The notes under the pieces were generated by a model. The model saw only the letters and a list, made by a program, of their open reading frames with translations, was not told the DNA's origin and ran no database searches. Position numbers and translations under genes: made by a program. Positions 1-5,782 of a stretch of 8,759 bases of DNA are shown here, piece by piece; the first letter of the stretch is position 1, and every line of letters starts with the position of its first letter. Source of the stretch: Aliishimia sp963922415 (GTDB taxonomy: Bacteria; Pseudomonadota; Alphaproteobacteria; Rhodobacterales; Rhodobacteraceae); NCBI GenBank assembly GCA_963922415.1, contig CAWUIP010000141.1, positions 1 to 8,759 on the forward strand, in the 5' to 3' direction.

Positions 1-123
1 GGCCTCGAACCGCTCAAAAGGTGCCAAGCACCGCCATTCAAAGGCATGCCACGTCCCGTCAAAGCCACTGCCCTGCGCCGCGACTGGCAAGCCCGCCAGG
101 AAAAGCACGCCAAGCCTAGTCAT
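1..123 (-). CDS. Small exported protein, N-terminal part only (runs off the window edge)
   Basis: This frame starts with ATG at 123-121 and stays open for 41 codons to the left edge. The first residues, MTRLGVLFLAGLPVAAQG, look like a short Sec signal peptide: one Arg near the start, a hydrophobic core over about residues 4-15, and a small-residue cleavage region (VAAQG) near residue 18. The mature part begins SGFDGTWHAFEWRC and has one Cys (residue 32). Product location is therefore inferred as periplasmic or outside the cell. The ATG overlaps the 3' end of the LivG-like gene by 8 bp, and a GGGG run lies about 6 nt upstream inside that gene, so translational coupling is likely. I do not recognise the family. 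Being in a liv-type operon suggests, but does not show, a link to uptake. Confidence 0.72.
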   Translation of the reverse strand, partial: MTRLGVLFLAGLPVAAQGSGFDGTWHAFEWRCLAPFERFEA

Positions 124-937
124 GGCTGACCCCAAGATAGGCGTCGATCACCGCCTGATTGGCGCGCACCTCGTCGGGCGTCCCGTCGCCGATCTTCTTG
201 CCGTAATCCATCACCACAACCCGGTCGCTGAGGTCCATGACCACACCCATGTCATGTTCAATCAGTGCAATCGTCGTCCCGAACTCGTCATTCACGTCGA
301 GGATAAAGCGGGACATGTCCTCTTTCTCTTCGACGTTCATGCCCGCCATCGGCTCATCCAACAGCAAAAGCTTCGGCTCTGCCGCCAGCGCACGCGCCAA
401 TTCCACCCGCTTCTTCAACCCATAAGGCAAGCGCGACACCGGCGTCTTGCGGATGTTCTGGATCTCAAGAAAGTCGATGATCCGCTCGGCCACTTCGCGA
501 TTGGCCACCTCTTCGGCCTCCGCCGCCCCCTTCCAAATCGCCTGCCGCCATAGCCCGGTCTTCATATGCGTCAGCCGCCCGGTCATCACATTGTCCAGAA
601 CCGACATGCCCTCAAAGAGCGCAATATTCTGGAACGTGCGCGCAATCCCCTGCCGCGCCACCTCATAGGGCTTGAGCGGCGGGCGCTTGGCCCCCCGGAA
701 CCACACCTCGCCCTCCTGCGGGACATAAAACCCCGAAATGACGTTCAGCATCGAGGATTTGCCGGCCCCGTTCGGCCCAATAATCGCGCGGATCTCGCCC
801 TCGCGAATATCAAACGAGATGTCCTTGATCGCCACCACACCGCCAAAGCGCAGCGTGATGTTCTTCATCTCCATCACCACCCCGCCGATCTTGCGGCCGT
901 CCTCGGTAGTGTACCCTTCAAGGGATTGATCTAGCAC
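116..937 (-). CDS. ABC transporter ATP-binding protein, LivG type (branched-chain amino acid / HAAT family)
   Basis: This 273-residue cytoplasmic ATPase would drive import through a LivH/LivM-type permease. It has Walker A GPNGAGKS (residues 54-61), Q-loop Gln103 in RTFQNIALF, a degenerate signature LPYGLKKRVE (about 170-179, where LSGGQ is expected, as is usual in LivG), Walker B LLLDEP (191-196, Asp194/Glu195) and H-loop His228 in IEHDM. The tail ends AYLG, typical of LivG. The start is taken as GTG at 937, because AAGGGA lies about 7 nt upstream. ATG at codon 22 (MEMKNITLRF) is the place where most LivG proteins begin and is also possible. It lies 61 bp downstream of the acyl-CoA ligase gene and overlaps the next gene by 8 bp. 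Substrate is uncertain: ATPases paired with acyl-CoA ligases need not carry branched-chain amino acids. Confidence 0.9.
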   Translation of the reverse strand: MLDQSLEGYTTEDGRKIGGVVMEMKNITLRFGGVVAIKDISFDIREGEIRAIIGPNGAGKSSMLNVISGFYVPQEGEVWFRGAKRPPLKPYEVARQGIARTFQNIALFEGMSVLDNVMTGRLTHMKTGLWRQAIWKGAAEAEEVANREVAERIIDFLEIQNIRKTPVSRLPYGLKKRVELARALAAEPKLLLLDEPMAGMNVEEKEDMSRFILDVNDEFGTTIALIEHDMGVVMDLSDRVVVMDYGKKIGDGTPDEVRANQAVIDAYLGVSHD

Positions 938-998
938 GGAATTATCCCTTTCATTGTTCCCAAAATACTCTCCGCCCGAAGGGCTCCCGACGCACCGG
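938..998 (-). other. Ligase-to-LivG intergenic spacer with short GC stem and AT-rich tract
   Basis: Read on the minus strand, this 61-nt spacer contains a short stem, GCCC-TTC-GGGC (974-984), then GGAGAGTATTTTGGG, then the AAAGGGA ribosome-binding site for the GTG start at 937. The stem has only four base pairs and the T run is four long, so it is too weak to call a full terminator. It could act as a partial attenuator or RNA-processing site that lowers transporter expression relative to the ligase. From memory, similar 'GGGCGG-AGTATTT-GAACAATGAA' spacers recur in Rhodobacterales genomes; this was not checked. Confidence 0.35.
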
Positions 999-2969
999 TC
1001 ATTCCGCTGCCAGCTTCTGCGCGACCGCGCTCACGGCGGCGGATCGGATCTCCAGCGTCGCCGAGATTGAGCCGGTGCGGCCATCCTCATACGTCACTTC
1101 GGTCGTGGTCGAGACGGTGCTGGAGCCATCGTAAAGCGCTGTGATGATATCGGCGTATTTCTCTTCGATGATCCGGCGGCGGACTTTGCGGGTGCGGGTC
1201 AGCTCACCGTCATCGGCGTCCAGCTCTTTGTGCAGCACGACGAAGCGGTGCACTTGGCAGCCGGACAGCATCGGGTCCTCGACCACCGACCGGTTGACCT
1301 CTTCCACATGGCCTTGCAGCGCGCTTTGCACTTCAGGGTGGCTCGTCAGATCCTGATACGAGGCGTAGGCGATATTGTTGCGCTCCGCCCAGTTGCCAAC
1401 AGCATTCAGGTCAATGTTGATGAACGCTGTACATTCGTCCCGCCCATTGCCGAAAACCACGGCCTCTAGGATGTTGGGGAAGAACTTTAGCTTATTCTCA
1501 ACATATTTCGGCGCGAACATGGACCCATCGGCCATTTTGCCCACATCCTTGGCGCGGTCGATGATCCGCAAATGGCCGGAGCCTTCCTCGATAAAGCCCG
1601 CATCACCCGTGGCGACCCAGCCCTCTTCGTCCTTCGTGCCTGCCGTGCTTTCGGGATTTTTGTAATATTCCACAAACACGCCGGGAGAGCGGTAAAAGAC
1701 CTCTCCCGTCTCGCCGATCTTCAACTCCACACCCGGGATCGGGATGCCGACTGTGTCAGAGCGCACCTCGTTATCAGGGTGGTTGGTGATGAACACGGTC
1801 GCTTCGGTCTGGCCATAAAGCTGCTTTAGGTTGATCCCAAGCGACCGGTAGAAATCGAAGATCTCGGGCCCGATGGCCTCGCCCGCCGTGTAGCCCACGC
1901 GCACACGGCTAAAGCCAAGCGTGTTTTTCAAGGGCCCATAAACGCATAGCTCGCCCAGCATGTATTTGAACCGGTCCCAGCCGCTGACGCTTTCTCCATC
2001 CAAAAGTTTCGGTCCAACCGTCTTTGCGTGGGCCATGAAGTAGTCGAACATGCGCCGCTTCAACCGGCCCGCGTCCTCCATCCGGATCATGACCTGGGTC
2101 AGTTGCGTCTCAAACACACGCGGCGGGGCGAAGTAATAGGTCGGCCCGATCTCGCGCAGGTCGATATGCATCGTGTCCGCGCTTTCGGGGCAGTTTGTGC
2201 AGAACCCTTTCCAATAGGCCTGGCCCACCGAAAAGATAAAGTCACCCACCCATGCCATTGGCAGATAGGCGAGGATCTCATCATCCCGGCGCAAATCGTC
2301 GAAATCGCTGGAGTTCTTGGCGCTTTCGATCACGTTGCGATTGCTCAGCACCACGCCTTTCGGCTTGCCCGTAGTGCCAGAGGTATACAGCATGATGCAC
2401 GTGCTGTCGTAGTCGAGCTTGGCCTCGCGCGCCTTCAATTCGGCCAGATGTGTGTCGCGCGTCGCGCGCCCGCGCTCTTGCACATGGGTGTATTGATGCA
2501 ATCGGGAATGGTCGTATTTGCGCAACCCGCGTGGGTCGAGGTAGATCATATGCTCAAAATTCGGCAGCCGATCTTGGATCTCGATGACCTTGTCGACCTG
2601 TTCCTGGTCGCCTGCGATCACAAACCGCGCGCCGCAGTGATCCAGGACATAGGCCATCTCTTCGGCAACCGAGTCCTGATAGACTGGCACCGGGATCGCA
2701 CCCGCCATTTCGGCCGCAACCATCGACCAATACAGATGCGGGCGGTTGCGGCCAATGATGGCCACGAAGTCACCCTCGGCAATGCCGATCTCCATCAGAC
2801 CGAGGGCCAGCGCCTCAATCTCTTCAGCCGTTTCGGCCCAGGTCCAGCTTTGCCAGATCCCAAACTCTTTTTCCCGATAGGCGGGGGCATCGCCAAACTC
2901 GGCGGCGTTCCTGCGCAACAGTGACGGGACCGACACCAGTCCCGCAGCGCCGTTCGGCGTTTCTCCCAC
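999..2969 (-). CDS. AMP-forming long-chain acyl-CoA synthetase-like ligase (ANL superfamily)
   Basis: This 656-residue protein should activate a carboxylic acid with ATP to an acyl-adenylate and transfer it to CoA. Visible ANL motifs are the P-loop-like YTSGTTGKPKG (residues 195-205), YGQTEA (385-390), ATGD (453-456), the hinge IIDRAKD (469-475), and a C-terminal ELTRTRKVRRR in which Lys595 sits where the catalytic lysine is expected. Length and motif style match the long-chain FadD/LACS branch. The segment after the hinge (DVGKMADGSMFAP) differs from the usual LACS sequence. The frame is open upstream to 3746, but that extension is antisense to the kinase gene. GTG at 2969 is chosen because GGGAGG lies 6 nt upstream and the protein then begins at a natural family start. 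It is the first gene of an operon with the LivG-like ATPase, suggesting the imported compound is an organic or fatty acid that is activated on entry; that is inference. Confidence 0.9.
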   Translation of the reverse strand: MGETPNGAAGLVSVPSLLRRNAAEFGDAPAYREKEFGIWQSWTWAETAEEIEALALGLMEIGIAEGDFVAIIGRNRPHLYWSMVAAEMAGAIPVPVYQDSVAEEMAYVLDHCGARFVIAGDQEQVDKVIEIQDRLPNFEHMIYLDPRGLRKYDHSRLHQYTHVQERGRATRDTHLAELKAREAKLDYDSTCIMLYTSGTTGKPKGVVLSNRNVIESAKNSSDFDDLRRDDEILAYLPMAWVGDFIFSVGQAYWKGFCTNCPESADTMHIDLREIGPTYYFAPPRVFETQLTQVMIRMEDAGRLKRRMFDYFMAHAKTVGPKLLDGESVSGWDRFKYMLGELCVYGPLKNTLGFSRVRVGYTAGEAIGPEIFDFYRSLGINLKQLYGQTEATVFITNHPDNEVRSDTVGIPIPGVELKIGETGEVFYRSPGVFVEYYKNPESTAGTKDEEGWVATGDAGFIEEGSGHLRIIDRAKDVGKMADGSMFAPKYVENKLKFFPNILEAVVFGNGRDECTAFINIDLNAVGNWAERNNIAYASYQDLTSHPEVQSALQGHVEEVNRSVVEDPMLSGCQVHRFVVLHKELDADDGELTRTRKVRRRIIEEKYADIITALYDGSSTVSTTTEVTYEDGRTGSISATLEIRSAAVSAVAQKLAAE

Positions 2970-2975
2970 GTGTTT

Positions 2976-2981
2976 CCTCCC
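2976..2981 (-). promoter_or_regulatory. Ribosome-binding site that fixes the ligase start
   Basis: On the minus strand GGGAGG is followed by AAACAC and then GTG (2969-2967). This strong Shine-Dalgarno match at 6-nt spacing decides in favour of the GTG start over the much longer open frame running into the kinase gene. The nearby ATG at 2983 is out of frame. Confidence 0.75.
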
Positions 2982-3026
2982 ATGCCCCGCACGTTTGATC
3001 GGCAGGTGCGTTTCGCTATCGCGATT

Positions 3027-3045
3027 CTTCACTGTGAAAGTGAAG
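3027..3045. promoter_or_regulatory. Candidate operator: 19-bp inverted repeat CTTCACT-N5-AGTGAAG
   Basis: The sequence CTTCACT GTGAA AGTGAAG has perfect 7-bp arms around a 5-bp spacer. This geometry suits a dimeric repressor such as a TetR or GntR family protein. It overlaps the predicted -10 element of the ligase promoter (3039-3044), so a bound protein would block leftward transcription. No regulator gene of such a family lies in the window, so the binding protein is unknown. Confidence 0.5.
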
Positions 3046-3067
3046 TCGGTTGCAGGGTGCAGGTCAA
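3039..3067 (-). promoter_or_regulatory. Candidate promoter for the ligase/liv operon
   Basis: On the minus strand TTGACC (3067-3062) is separated by 17 nt from TTCACT (3044-3039). The -35 element matches TTGACA at five of six positions; the -10 is weak (three of six to TATAAT). The 5' leader to the GTG start would be roughly 65 nt. The -10 lies inside the 19-bp inverted repeat. Called by eye only. Confidence 0.35.
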
Positions 3068-3139
3068 CTTTTTCCTTAAGTTTTCTGAAATCTAACGAAT
3101 TGTTACGGCACTGGCGCACCGCCCAACCCGCTGCATTGG

Positions 3140-3167
3140 GCCTTGCCATCTGCCCCCTTGGCAAGGC
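3140..3167. repeat. Inverted repeat (9-bp arms) just upstream of the kinase start
   Basis: GCCTTGCCA (3140-3148) and TGGCAAGGC (3159-3167) are exact reverse complements, separated by 10 nt. The right arm ends 12 nt before the kinase ATG. It could be a regulator binding site or an RNA hairpin in the 5' leader that affects translation. There is no T run after it, so an intrinsic terminator is unlikely. Confidence 0.5.
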
Positions 3168-3179
3168 ATCGCTAGGGGC

Positions 3180-5075
3180 ATGAGCACGCATCTTGAGGAT
3201 ATGACAACCGCCGGGCTGAACCTGATTGCCCAGGCTTTGACGATCTATGACGAAGATCTGCGCCTTGCAGTCTGCAACGCTCCGTTCCAGCAGATGTTTG
3301 ATTTGCCCGATGAATTCGTGACGCCCGGCGCGCAGTTTGAAGACACCATCCGGTTTATCGCCCAGCGCGGTGAATACGGGCCGATCGCTGATCTTGAAAC
3401 CTTCGTGGCCGAACGTGTCACGCAGGCCCTCGCGTTCGAGCCGCATTATGTGGAACGGACGCGGTCGAACGGGCGCAAGATTTCCATCGAAGGCTCGCCG
3501 CTGCCGATGGGCGGATGGGTGGCGGTCTATACCGACATCACCAATATCTCCGCGCAAGAGACGCTGCTGCGCACGCGGTCTGAGGCGCTGAGCGAAGAGC
3601 TGCTGGACCGCGCCGAGGAACTTGCCGCGACGAACCGCAAGCTTGAAGCCACGGTGACAGCGTTGGAAGAGGCCAAGCGCCAGTTGACCCGGTCCGAGGC
3701 GCAGATGCGTCTGACCACCGAGATGTTGCCAGCCCATATCGCGCATGTGGATGAAAACGGCGTCTACACTTTTTCCAACCGGCGCTTGTCAGTCGTTCTG
3801 CCGGGACGCCCGAAAGATATCCGTGGCCTGCATATGCGCGACGCGCTTGGCGAAGGGGTGTACCAGCAGATCGAACCGCAAATTCGCAACACGCGGCGGG
3901 GCGATCACCCAACGTTCGAATTCACCGACCCTGACAGCGCGCGGCGGCTGCGCGTGGCCTTTACGCCGGACGGCCAGGGCGGTGTGAACATTCTGTCGAT
4001 GGATGTGACCGAAGAAACCCAGACGCAAGCCGCGCTCCAACAAACGCGCCGGCGCAATCTGGCCGCGCAGGTCACTGCAGGCATGGCGCATGACTTTTCG
4101 AACCTTTTGACGATTATCATGGGCCTTCAGGGGCGACTGTCGCGCTTGGAGGGCTTGCCAGCGGACGCGGCCCCGCTCATCGAAAGCACGCTTGCGGCCT
4201 CGCGCCGGGGGGGCGATTTGCTCAGCCGGATTGGCGAGATGACGGCGGCGCGCCCTTACCGACCCCAAGCGGTCGATGTGGCCGCTTGGTTGCAGGATCT
4301 CGTGACAATCGCGCAGTCGAACCTGCCAGATGGTGTCACGCTGATCCAAACCGGCGACATCCCAACCTCGGCCCTGCTGTTAGACCCCGGAATGCTGCAA
4401 GACGCGATTTTGAACTTGGTTCTGAACGCGCGGTACGCGTGCGGCGATACGGGTGAGATCACATTGAACCTGCGGTCCATTGGGCAGACCTGGCTGGAAT
4501 TCCAAGTGTCCGACACTGGTCCGGGCTTCACCGATCAGGGCATCGACCGCGCGCTCGAGCCGTTTTATACAACCAAAGGGCGTGACGGCTCGGGCCTCGG
4601 CCTGCCGATGGTCTATGACATGGTAAAGCTGGCGGGCGGTGATTTGCAGCTATCGAACTGGGCGGATGGCGCGCGCGTGACGCTGCGCCTGCCCTTGCGC
4701 CCAGCGCCGCAGGTTCATGACTGCCTGGTCCTGCTGGCCGAAGATGATCAAGACCTGCGCGCCGATGTGCGCGATATGCTCACTGGGTTAGGGCACACGG
4801 TGATCGAGGCGGCCTCGGCAGAAGAGGCGCAAAGCCTGATGCAGCAAGTGGATGACATCGCACTTGTGGTCTCGGACCTGGATCTGGGCCAGGCCGCGAC
4901 CGGTGTGGACATCGCCAAAGCGGCGCACTCGCATACGCTGCCGGTCGTGTTGATGACTGGACAGACACTGGACACGCCGCTCCACCAATCGGCGCGGCAA
5001 CTGGCGCCGGTGTTGCAGAAACCCTTTGGCGTGCAGCGTCTTGCCGAAGTCATTTCGCCCTTGGTGACCGCATGA
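3180..5075 (+). CDS. Soluble hybrid sensor histidine kinase (PAS-PAS-HisKA-HATPase-receiver)
   Basis: This 631-residue kinase has no clear membrane segment or signal peptide, so it probably senses a cytoplasmic signal. In order: a PAS_7-like domain (about 10-120), a charged coiled coil (about 125-172), a second PAS domain (about 173-282), HisKA with phospho-acceptor His304 in AGMAHDFSN, a HATPase domain with N-box Asn416 (LNLVLNARYA), DTGPGF (445-450) and SGLGL (471-475), then a C-terminal receiver (about 514-628) with acidic residues Glu521/Asp522/Asp523, likely phospho-Asp566 in VVSDLDLG, Thr593 and Lys614. The N-box has Tyr419 where Asp is common. The last four bases, ATGA, also start the response regulator gene. 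The start is uncertain: ATG at 3180 has only a poorly spaced GGGG, and ATG at 3201 (codon 8) follows GAGG closely. What the PAS domains bind cannot be told from the sequence. Confidence 0.9.
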   Translation: MSTHLEDMTTAGLNLIAQALTIYDEDLRLAVCNAPFQQMFDLPDEFVTPGAQFEDTIRFIAQRGEYGPIADLETFVAERVTQALAFEPHYVERTRSNGRKISIEGSPLPMGGWVAVYTDITNISAQETLLRTRSEALSEELLDRAEELAATNRKLEATVTALEEAKRQLTRSEAQMRLTTEMLPAHIAHVDENGVYTFSNRRLSVVLPGRPKDIRGLHMRDALGEGVYQQIEPQIRNTRRGDHPTFEFTDPDSARRLRVAFTPDGQGGVNILSMDVTEETQTQAALQQTRRRNLAAQVTAGMAHDFSNLLTIIMGLQGRLSRLEGLPADAAPLIESTLAASRRGGDLLSRIGEMTAARPYRPQAVDVAAWLQDLVTIAQSNLPDGVTLIQTGDIPTSALLLDPGMLQDAILNLVLNARYACGDTGEITLNLRSIGQTWLEFQVSDTGPGFTDQGIDRALEPFYTTKGRDGSGLGLPMVYDMVKLAGGDLQLSNWADGARVTLRLPLRPAPQVHDCLVLLAEDDQDLRADVRDMLTGLGHTVIEAASAEEAQSLMQQVDDIALVVSDLDLGQAATGVDIAKAAHSHTLPVVLMTGQTLDTPLHQSARQLAPVLQKPFGVQRLAEVISPLVTA

Positions 5076-5782
5076 CCGCCGCACCCCTGATCGCCATTCT
5101 GGACGATGAGCCCGCGATCCGGGACCTTTTGGCCAATACGCTGCAGGAGGCGGGGTTTCGCACGCAAACACACGGGCGCGCGCGCGATTTCGAGGTGGCG
5201 CTGAAGTCCTCACAGCCAGATGTCTGCCTGGTCGACCTATCGCTGCCCGACACCGACGGTCTTAGCCTTGTGCACAAGCTCGCCCTGGAGGAAGGCGCGG
5301 TTGTGATCGTCATCTCGGGCCGCGCGCAGGTGCAAGACCGTATCGCGGGGCTGGAGCTGGGCGCGGATGACTACATCACCAAGCCCTTCGATCCGGCTGA
5401 GGTGGTCGCGCGCATCCGCGCCCGGCTGCGCAGCCCCCGCACCAGCGCAGATACAGGCGACCGCGCACGCTTTGCCACGTGGACGGCGCAATTTGACCTC
5501 TTCACACTTGTTGCGGAAGACGGGACAGAGACGCAAATGTCACGCGCAGAGGCCGACGTTCTTAGGCTCTTTCTGTCGTCACCAAAACGGCTCGTGACCC
5601 GTGCGCAAATGCTCGACACGCTGGGCGGCACTGCGGGCGAAAGCTTTGACCGTGCGATGGATGTGCGAATCTCTCGCTTACGGACGAAGCTGGGGGAGGA
5701 TCCAAAGAACCCACGCCTCATCAAGACGATCTATGGCGCGGGCTATATCTTTTTGGGGGATGTGGAATGGCTGAAGACATAA
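5072..5782 (+). CDS. OmpR/PhoB-family response regulator
   Basis: This 236-residue DNA-binding regulator has an N-terminal receiver (about 5-120) with Asp11/Asp12, phospho-acceptor Asp55 in CLVDLSLPD, Ser82 in the switch position and Lys104 in ITKPFDP. It is followed by a winged-helix domain (about 130-230) containing the recognition-helix region RAMDVRISRLRTKLGEDP and the C-terminal hairpin IKTIYGAGYIF. It should be phosphorylated by the kinase encoded just upstream, whose stop codon overlaps its start by 4 bp (ATGA). Its own last 16 bp overlap the FGE gene, so the three genes are very probably co-transcribed and translationally coupled. Target promoters are unknown; autoregulation through 2970-3179 is plausible. 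The C-terminal receiver of the kinase may compete with, or feed, this regulator. Confidence 0.93.
   Translation: MTAAPLIAILDDEPAIRDLLANTLQEAGFRTQTHGRARDFEVALKSSQPDVCLVDLSLPDTDGLSLVHKLALEEGAVVIVISGRAQVQDRIAGLELGADDYITKPFDPAEVVARIRARLRSPRTSADTGDRARFATWTAQFDLFTLVAEDGTETQMSRAEADVLRLFLSSPKRLVTRAQMLDTLGGTAGESFDRAMDVRISRLRTKLGEDPKNPRLIKTIYGAGYIFLGDVEWLKT
5755..5760 (+). promoter_or_regulatory. Ribosome-binding site of the FGE gene inside the response regulator gene
   Basis: GGGGGA lies 6 nt before ATG at 5767, within the last codons of the response regulator gene. It supports this ATG, and thus the Cys-rich N-terminal tail, as the true FGE start. Confidence 0.6.

Larger units (their letters stand above)
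2970..3179. promoter_or_regulatory. Divergent intergenic control region between ligase and kinase operons
   Basis: This 210-bp gap separates the leftward ligase/liv operon from the rightward kinase-regulator-FGE operon, so it should hold promoters for both. The central part (about 3064-3105) is clearly more AT-rich than the flanking coding DNA. Two perfect inverted repeats (3027-3045 and 3140-3167) and one candidate minus-strand promoter are listed separately. I found no convincing -35/-10 pair for the plus-strand operon by eye. Confidence 0.6.

Noticed and set aside
10..30. CLAPFER in the exported protein as a possible FGE target motif
   Set aside because: The motif needs C-x-P/A-x-R; here the fifth residue is Phe, so it does not fit.
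2028..2924. A 298-codon open frame on the plus strand inside the ligase gene
   Set aside because: Same reasoning: antisense shadow of a well-supported ligase, without any motif.
2970..3746. A 259-residue N-terminal extension of the ligase frame reaching into the kinase gene on the opposite strand
   Set aside because: It lies antisense to a clear kinase gene, its sequence is rich in Arg, His and Gln with no domain, and GTG at 2969 with GGGAGG gives a normal family start.
3789..4349. A 186-codon minus-strand frame inside the kinase gene
   Set aside because: It covers the HisKA region in antisense and has no domain or ribosome-binding site that I can see.
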